A stretch of DNA of 64,000 nucleotides from assembly GCA_029865225.1 (NCBI GenBank), contig JAOUHJ010000001.1:114442-178441 (forward strand). The letters run 5' to 3'. The stretch is from Nitrospira sp. Lineage in GTDB: Bacteria > Nitrospirota > Nitrospiria > Nitrospirales > Nitrospiraceae. The position numbers were made by a program, and so were the translations under genes. Positions within the stretch are counted from its first letter, which is position 1. The number at the start of each line of letters is the position of its first letter. Shown here piece after piece: positions 60,207 through 64,000 of this stretch. A model generated the notes under the pieces. That model searched no databases, was not told the origin of the DNA, and was given only the letters and a program-made list of their open reading frames with translations.

Positions 60207-61589
60207 CTAGGGCGTATCCGGCGTGGTGCTTGAGGGCTGATCATCGCCGAGCCATTTCTTATACTTCTTGTAGTGCTCGACCTGCGCACTCCGCACCCAG
60301 TTTTCTCGTTGGATGCGCCCCCCAAAGTTGGGTAAGAGGAACTCGAATTTGTCGATGTCCGCCTGGCTCCAGGTCGCCACCTGACTGAACCAGAAGACGC
60401 CCCGTTTGTGCAGGAACCGTTCTAACCCCGGCCCCACCCCACGTATTTGCTTCAGGTCATCGGGCGACTCATCGACCGCTTGTCCCTCATCCGATGGCTC
60501 CCCGACACTGGCCTGGTCCAGATTTTCGACTGGTTCGCTGATCATTCCAACCGGCACGTCTCCCTCCTTCACAGCAGCCTCTTCAGCAGGAGGCTCGATC
60601 TGCGGCTCGAGGACCTTTACATCGACCTGTGAAGACGTGGTCTGTAGTTCAGCTAGTTGCACGAGCGGCTCAAGGCTGTCACTCGGGGGCTCGCCGTCGC
60701 CGAGCCACTGCTGATACTTCTTGTAGTGCTCGACCTGCGCGCTGCGCACCCAGTTTTCTCGTTGGATCCGCCCGCCAAAGTTGGGCAAGAGAAACTCGAA
60801 TTTGTCGATGTCCTTGTGGCTCCAGGTCGCCACCTGGCTGAACCAGAGGACCCCCCGTTTGTGCAGGAAGCGCTCTAAGGCCGGCCCGACCCCGCGTATT
60901 TGCTTCAAGTCATCGGGCGACTCGTCGACCGTTTGTCCCTCAGGCGACGACTCTACAGCGCCGGCGTGGGTAGTGTCTCCCCTGGGCTCACGCATCTTGT
61001 CGATCGACATCTTTCCATTCTGTTCGGCGGTCGACTCAATGCGCGGCTTAACAACCTTCTCCCCGGCTGGTGAAGACGCAGCTTGGAGCTCGGCGATCTG
61101 CGCACGAAGCTCGGCGATCACGGCTACCTCACCTTCTAAGGCCTTGATCCGCTCCAGCTGATCCGGATTGTCGACCGGGACCACCACTTGCCCCTCGGTA
61201 CGCCTCTCCTCAGTCTGTGCAGAAAGGGTCTTGAGCTGAGCGATCTGTGTAAACAGCCCGGCGATCACGGCCACCTCACCTTCCAACGCCTTGATCCTAG
61301 CGAGGTGCTCTGGATTGTCGACCGGCCGATCCACAACTTTCTCCACCGGAACTTCCACTCGTTTCATCACGACCCGTTCGACCGGCACCTCCACCCGCTT
61401 TTCAACCGTACGAACCTCCGGCGGTTGATTGGCCAACTTGGTAAGCCCAGCAATTTTATTCATGAGGCGTTCCATCTCACGACGCTTGTCGTCCATCACG
61501 GTCCCCAGCACCACACCCTTGATCCCCCACCCAAGAAGCCCAGCTCCCAACATGGTCCAGAGCCAGCAGGTCCAGTGCGCAGTCATCAT
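60207..61589 (-). CDS. Membrane-anchored protein with two helix-hairpin-helix repeats (460 aa)
   Basis: N-terminal span (WLWTMLGAGLLGWGIKGVVL), coiled-coil and Val/Glu-rich linkers with a repeated VEVPVE-type motif, then two near-identical blocks of about 75 residues (DDLKQIRGVGPALERFLHKR, WFSQVATWSHKDIDKFEFLL). The block is the helix-3-turn-helix of FEN1-like 5' nucleases, but no nuclease residues are seen. Its stop-proximal repeat is a DNA duplication. Overlaps the OmpA-like gene by 4 bases. Confidence 0.75.
   Translation of the reverse strand: MMTAHWTCWLWTMLGAGLLGWGIKGVVLGTVMDDKRREMERLMNKIAGLTKLANQPPEVRTVEKRVEVPVERVVMKRVEVPVEKVVDRPVDNPEHLARIKALEGEVAVIAGLFTQIAQLKTLSAQTEERRTEGQVVVPVDNPDQLERIKALEGEVAVIAELRAQIAELQAASSPAGEKVVKPRIESTAEQNGKMSIDKMREPRGDTTHAGAVESSPEGQTVDESPDDLKQIRGVGPALERFLHKRGVLWFSQVATWSHKDIDKFEFLLPNFGGRIQRENWVRSAQVEHYKKYQQWLGDGEPPSDSLEPLVQLAELQTTSSQVDVKVLEPQIEPPAEEAAVKEGDVPVGMISEPVENLDQASVGEPSDEGQAVDESPDDLKQIRGVGPGLERFLHKRGVFWFSQVATWSQADIDKFEFLLPNFGGRIQRENWVRSAQVEHYKKYKKWLGDDQPSSTTPDTP
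60238..60475. repeat. Intragenic duplication, copy 1
   Basis: About 240 bp, closely matching 60698-60935, both in the 460-aa protein gene. Recent tandem-type duplication is likely. Confidence 0.75.
60698..60935. repeat. Intragenic duplication, copy 2
   Basis: Partner of 60238-60475, separated by about 220 bp of linker coding sequence. Confidence 0.75.
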
Positions 61590-62197
61590 GGCTGCGCTCC
61601 CTTAATGGCGATGGAAAATTCGATTCGGCGGTTTTGCCAATGCCCCTCATCGGTGGCACTTTCCACAATTGGGCGCGACGCTCCATACCCTTTGGGGGTC
61701 AGCCGTTCGGGTGCGATCCCTTGTGAAATCAGATACTCGACGACAGTTTTGGCACGTTGTTCCGAAAGCACCCAATTCGCCTGCTCCAGCCCGACGTTGT
61801 CCGTATGGCCGCCGACTTCAAAGGCCACGGTTGGGTCCTCGCGTAACATTGTGGCCACACGGTTTAGTACGGCTTTACCATCCGGCAGAAGGGCCGCGCT
61901 GTTGATTCGAAATTGAATCGTATCTTCTCTCAACAGGTCATCGATCTTTTTTTTCAACACTGCCGGTGCAGATACCCGTGGTGCTGCCGGAGGCAATGGC
62001 GGTGGGTCGGTGATTTTCTGGGCCAGTGGAGGAATTTCAGTCGGGTGTTCCACTGCAACTTGAGGAGATGACGTCACTGACCCTTTGCCACAGAAAAACC
62101 ACGTCATACCCAGAATGAATACCCCGAGAAGCGCCAAGAACGGGTCTTTACCCTGCATGACGGTCACCCTGCTTAGGAAAGCAACAGAGCACGGCAC
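61586..62197 (-). CDS. OmpA-like peptidoglycan-binding protein (203 aa)
   Basis: One membrane span near the N-terminus (FLALLGVFILGMTWFFCG), a Pro-rich linker and a C-terminal OmpA domain (FEVGGHTDNVGLEQANWVLS, LTPKGYGASRPI, WQNRRIEFSI) that binds diaminopimelate in peptidoglycan. Its stop overlaps the start of the HHH protein, suggesting one operon. Confidence 0.85.
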   Translation of the reverse strand: MPCSVAFLSRVTVMQGKDPFLALLGVFILGMTWFFCGKGSVTSSPQVAVEHPTEIPPLAQKITDPPPLPPAAPRVSAPAVLKKKIDDLLREDTIQFRINSAALLPDGKAVLNRVATMLREDPTVAFEVGGHTDNVGLEQANWVLSEQRAKTVVEYLISQGIAPERLTPKGYGASRPIVESATDEGHWQNRRIEFSIAIKGAQP

Positions 62198-62649
62198 AGC
62201 AGAATATTGCTGTAGAAGAAATCCGTCAAGGGGTTGGTCTTCGTACCGTCCTCTGAAAGGCGGGGCCTTGAGGCTTGGTTTGAATTGATTGATCCATGAG
62301 ATGTACCCGGAGCACTAGAAACCCGGCTTGGTTCCGATGGCGTGGGCTAGAAAGGCACCACACCCCAAACATTTGATAATACCACTTATAGCATCACCAC
62401 GATCCGTGGGTCCCATTAGGGCGACATGGGTATTAGGTAGAATTCGGTCGGCCGTACCCCCATGCAGAAGCACTTGCATTTTACGGTTCACTAGGCCACG
62501 ATAGTAGGAGGGATGAGGAGGAACACCATTCCAGAAATGACTCAGAAATTACGCCCTGGGAAGATTTTGAAGCTGGATAGAACTATTCAATGTCTGAGTG
62601 ATTTTTCGCGGCCCTATTTGGTGAGAATTTGCAGCGAAGAGGTTAATCC
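62198..62649. other. Intergenic stretch between divergent genes
   Basis: 450 bases between the minus-strand OmpA-like gene and the plus-strand coiled-coil genes. Nothing recognised; promoters for both directions are expected. Confidence 0.4.
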
Positions 62650-63195
62650 ATGCTGAACCATCTCAAATCCCATGTCGTGGCCTATAGCCTCGCCGGCGTG
62701 GTGGTCATGTTCTTCACCGGACAGGCTGTCCTATGGTCCTGGCAGAGCGAGACGAACCTGATCGAGCCACAACCGGTGGAAGCGGCCGTGGATCCGGCTT
62801 CCATAGAGAGAATCTCTGGGCTGGAGCAGAGGAACCAAGAGCTCTACGCACAGAATACCCAGCTCAACGACCAGAATGACCAGCTCCAGGGCCAAAATGG
62901 CGAGCTCCGCCAACAGAACGGTCAGCTTCGTCACCAAAATGGTCAGCTCCGCCAACAGATCACCCAGCTCCAAGGGGTCATTAAGGAAAAGGATGAGCTG
63001 GCTGCTACTCAGATGCGCGAGCTGGGACTGCGACACCAGCAATTGGCTGAGTACGAGCAGGTCTTGGAGGCGATGAAAGTGCAGACGCCGATCATTAAGC
63101 AGGCCGTGCTGAAGCAAGCTGAAACGGATGCTGGGTTGGTCAAGCTCGCGAAGGAAACATTGGGAGTCGATGTACAGGTGAGGGAATGCCGATGA
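62650..63195 (+). CDS. Membrane-anchored coiled-coil protein (181 aa)
   Basis: Anchor (YSLAGVVVMFFTGQAVLW) then a Gln/Asn/Leu heptad region (DQLQGQNGELRQQNGQLRHQ) that repeats NGQLRQQ-like units, and a mixed C-terminal domain. AAGAGG precedes the start. A structural protein; the low-complexity repeats explain its repeated DNA. Confidence 0.7.
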   Translation: MLNHLKSHVVAYSLAGVVVMFFTGQAVLWSWQSETNLIEPQPVEAAVDPASIERISGLEQRNQELYAQNTQLNDQNDQLQGQNGELRQQNGQLRHQNGQLRQQITQLQGVIKEKDELAATQMRELGLRHQQLAEYEQVLEAMKVQTPIIKQAVLKQAETDAGLVKLAKETLGVDVQVRECR

Positions 63196-63326
63196 GTGAT
63201 ATCGGACTCTATCCTCCTACTAAGAATTCGCCAGACAGCGTGACTCGTCAGACTATTCAACTTGCAGACATCGACTCTAATTCAGGAAAATGTGAATTGG
63301 TATGTCAAGGTGGAGGAACGAAGGCC

Positions 63327-63722
63327 ATGATCTACCTGTTGCTTACCCTGCTCTTACTCCCTGCTGTTGCTCAGGCAGAAGAAAAAGTCGTCGCGGTACC
63401 TCGTGATCAGTTCGTCAAGGTGCTCGCCGAAGTCAAGCAGAACAAACAGCTCCTTAGTGAATCCGGAAAGTTGTTGGCCGAATACAAAGAGATGTTTGAG
63501 AAACAGAAAGCCTATGTTGAAACACTGGAGGGGCTGAACGAGAACCGGAAGCAGGAGAGTGAATTGTTGCAAGAACAGAACGCGGCGCTCCAAGAGCAGC
63601 TTGACGCTGAGCGGAGGCGGAAAGAAGACTTGGCTTGGAATCAGAAGGCCCAGTGGGCAGGACTTGGGGCGGCGGTTCCAACGGCAATTGTCATCTTGCG
63701 GAAGCTCGTATTCAAATTCTAA
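63327..63722 (+). CDS. Exported coiled-coil protein with C-terminal anchor (131 aa)
   Basis: Signal peptide (MIYLLLTLLLLPAVAQA), Lys/Glu/Gln coiled coil (LLAEYKEMFEKQKAYVETLE), short C-terminal hydrophobic segment (GLGAAVPTAIVILRKLVF). GGAGG precedes ATG 63327; a longer start at 63186 would hide the signal. The layout resembles phage spanin-like proteins, but no neighbour supports that. Confidence 0.6.
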   Translation: MIYLLLTLLLLPAVAQAEEKVVAVPRDQFVKVLAEVKQNKQLLSESGKLLAEYKEMFEKQKAYVETLEGLNENRKQESELLQEQNAALQEQLDAERRRKEDLAWNQKAQWAGLGAAVPTAIVILRKLVFKF

Positions 63723-63874
63723 TCATGATGGAGAATGCCTTATCAAACTGACGGCATGTCCGTTCGCCACAATGTCCTGTTGTTCTCCTCCCCGCTAGAG
63801 GATGCTCAGCGGTTCTGCATAAATCAGACTCGGACCAACGTCTTCTACTTACCCGCCTATCCCAGTCCCTGATA

Positions 63875-64000
63875 CTAGTGTAGTGCGTCCAACGCTTCTT
63901 TACATTTGGCGATCTTGGCCATAATACTCTCGACAGATGCGGTCCAGACAAACACGCGCGGGTTCTGATTGTGGTTGTTCATGTAATCTTCGATGGCGGC
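63875..64000 (-). CDS. IS630-type transposase, C-terminal end (window edge)
   Basis: The frame entering from the right edge gives AAIEDYMNNHNQNPRVFVWT, then ASVESIMAKIAK and the stop at 63875. This is the end of the DDE transposase of IS630/Tc1-type elements (YxxHNxxPxPFxWTA). The rest lies outside the window; whether the element is complete cannot be seen. Confidence 0.7.
   Translation of the reverse strand, partial: AAIEDYMNNHNQNPRVFVWTASVESIMAKIAKCKEALDALH

Noticed and set aside
62820..62975. CRISPR-like direct repeats
   Set aside because: Short repeats are heptad codons of the Gln/Asn-rich coiled coil; no regular spacer/repeat lengths.
63712..63951. 79-aa minus-strand frame at the right edge
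   Set aside because: It overlaps the transposase end in another frame; the IS630-type reading is clearly better.

Overview
The window looks like a chromosome segment of a Nitrospira-type bacterium (phylum Nitrospirota). This is an inference from the core gene order yebC-ruvA-ruvB-pheA-hisC-aroF-tyrA-aroA-cmk-plsC-rpsA-sppA-ihfB, the multi-copy PCP_red-domain proteins and the general protein style; no marker gene fixes it. It has two halves: an accessory island of about 27.5 kb (771-28253), and core genome with a smaller variable stretch at the right end.

The island is bounded by a 45-bp perfect direct repeat (771-815 and 28209-28253). The right copy is the 3' half, including the encoded CCA, of an intact minus-strand tRNA-Arg gene. 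A tyrosine recombinase gene ends inside that tRNA, next to an excisionase-like gene. Tandem TAGCACA motifs 11 bp apart lie just inside both ends and again at 10.85 kb. A second, decayed tRNA-3'-like fragment at 475-525 suggests repeated insertion at this locus. Left to right the island carries: (i) three copies of a small conserved gene with a shared long leader; (ii) secreted proteins of unknown function and an M15-type peptidase; (iii) a cluster of small, mostly cysteine-rich proteins with a PatA/PatG-like subtilisin and a separate PatG C-terminal-domain protein; (iv) an inovirus-like (filamentous phage) module with Rep, ssDNA-binding protein, pIII-, pVI- and Zot-like proteins, two coat-like proteins and RadC.

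The most interesting part is 12.1-19.0 kb. A serine protease (D28/H64/S230) and a split-off PatG-C protein precede about ten short genes. These share an N-terminal motif of the form M-P-G-F-x-A-E-x-S-L-Y, followed by hypervariable bodies with up to 15 cysteines. Between the genes lie repeated, partly decayed copies of the last 15-30 codons of the PatG-C gene. The array therefore seems to have grown by duplicating or importing cassettes made of a PatG-C tail plus a downstream peptide gene. No YcaO cyclodehydratase, radical-SAM enzyme or transporter is visible. It resembles a protease-centred, cyanobactin-like peptide-maturation system without the heterocyclisation machinery.

The core half holds shikimate and aromatic amino-acid synthesis (aroK, aroE, aroF, aroA, tyrA, pheA, hisC), Holliday-junction enzymes (ruvA, ruvB), translation (rpsA, a tRNA m1A methyltransferase), an NfeD/SPFH membrane pair, a sigma-70 factor, lipB, a Glu-type dehydrogenase, and envelope proteins (DacA-like peptidase, SppA, PlsC, an FG-GAP lipoprotein). 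The last 6 kb holds a secreted EEP-family nuclease/phosphatase-like protein, a broken HicBA pair, a duplicated helix-hairpin-helix membrane protein, an OmpA-like protein, two coiled-coil proteins and, at the very edge, the 3' end of an IS630-type transposase.
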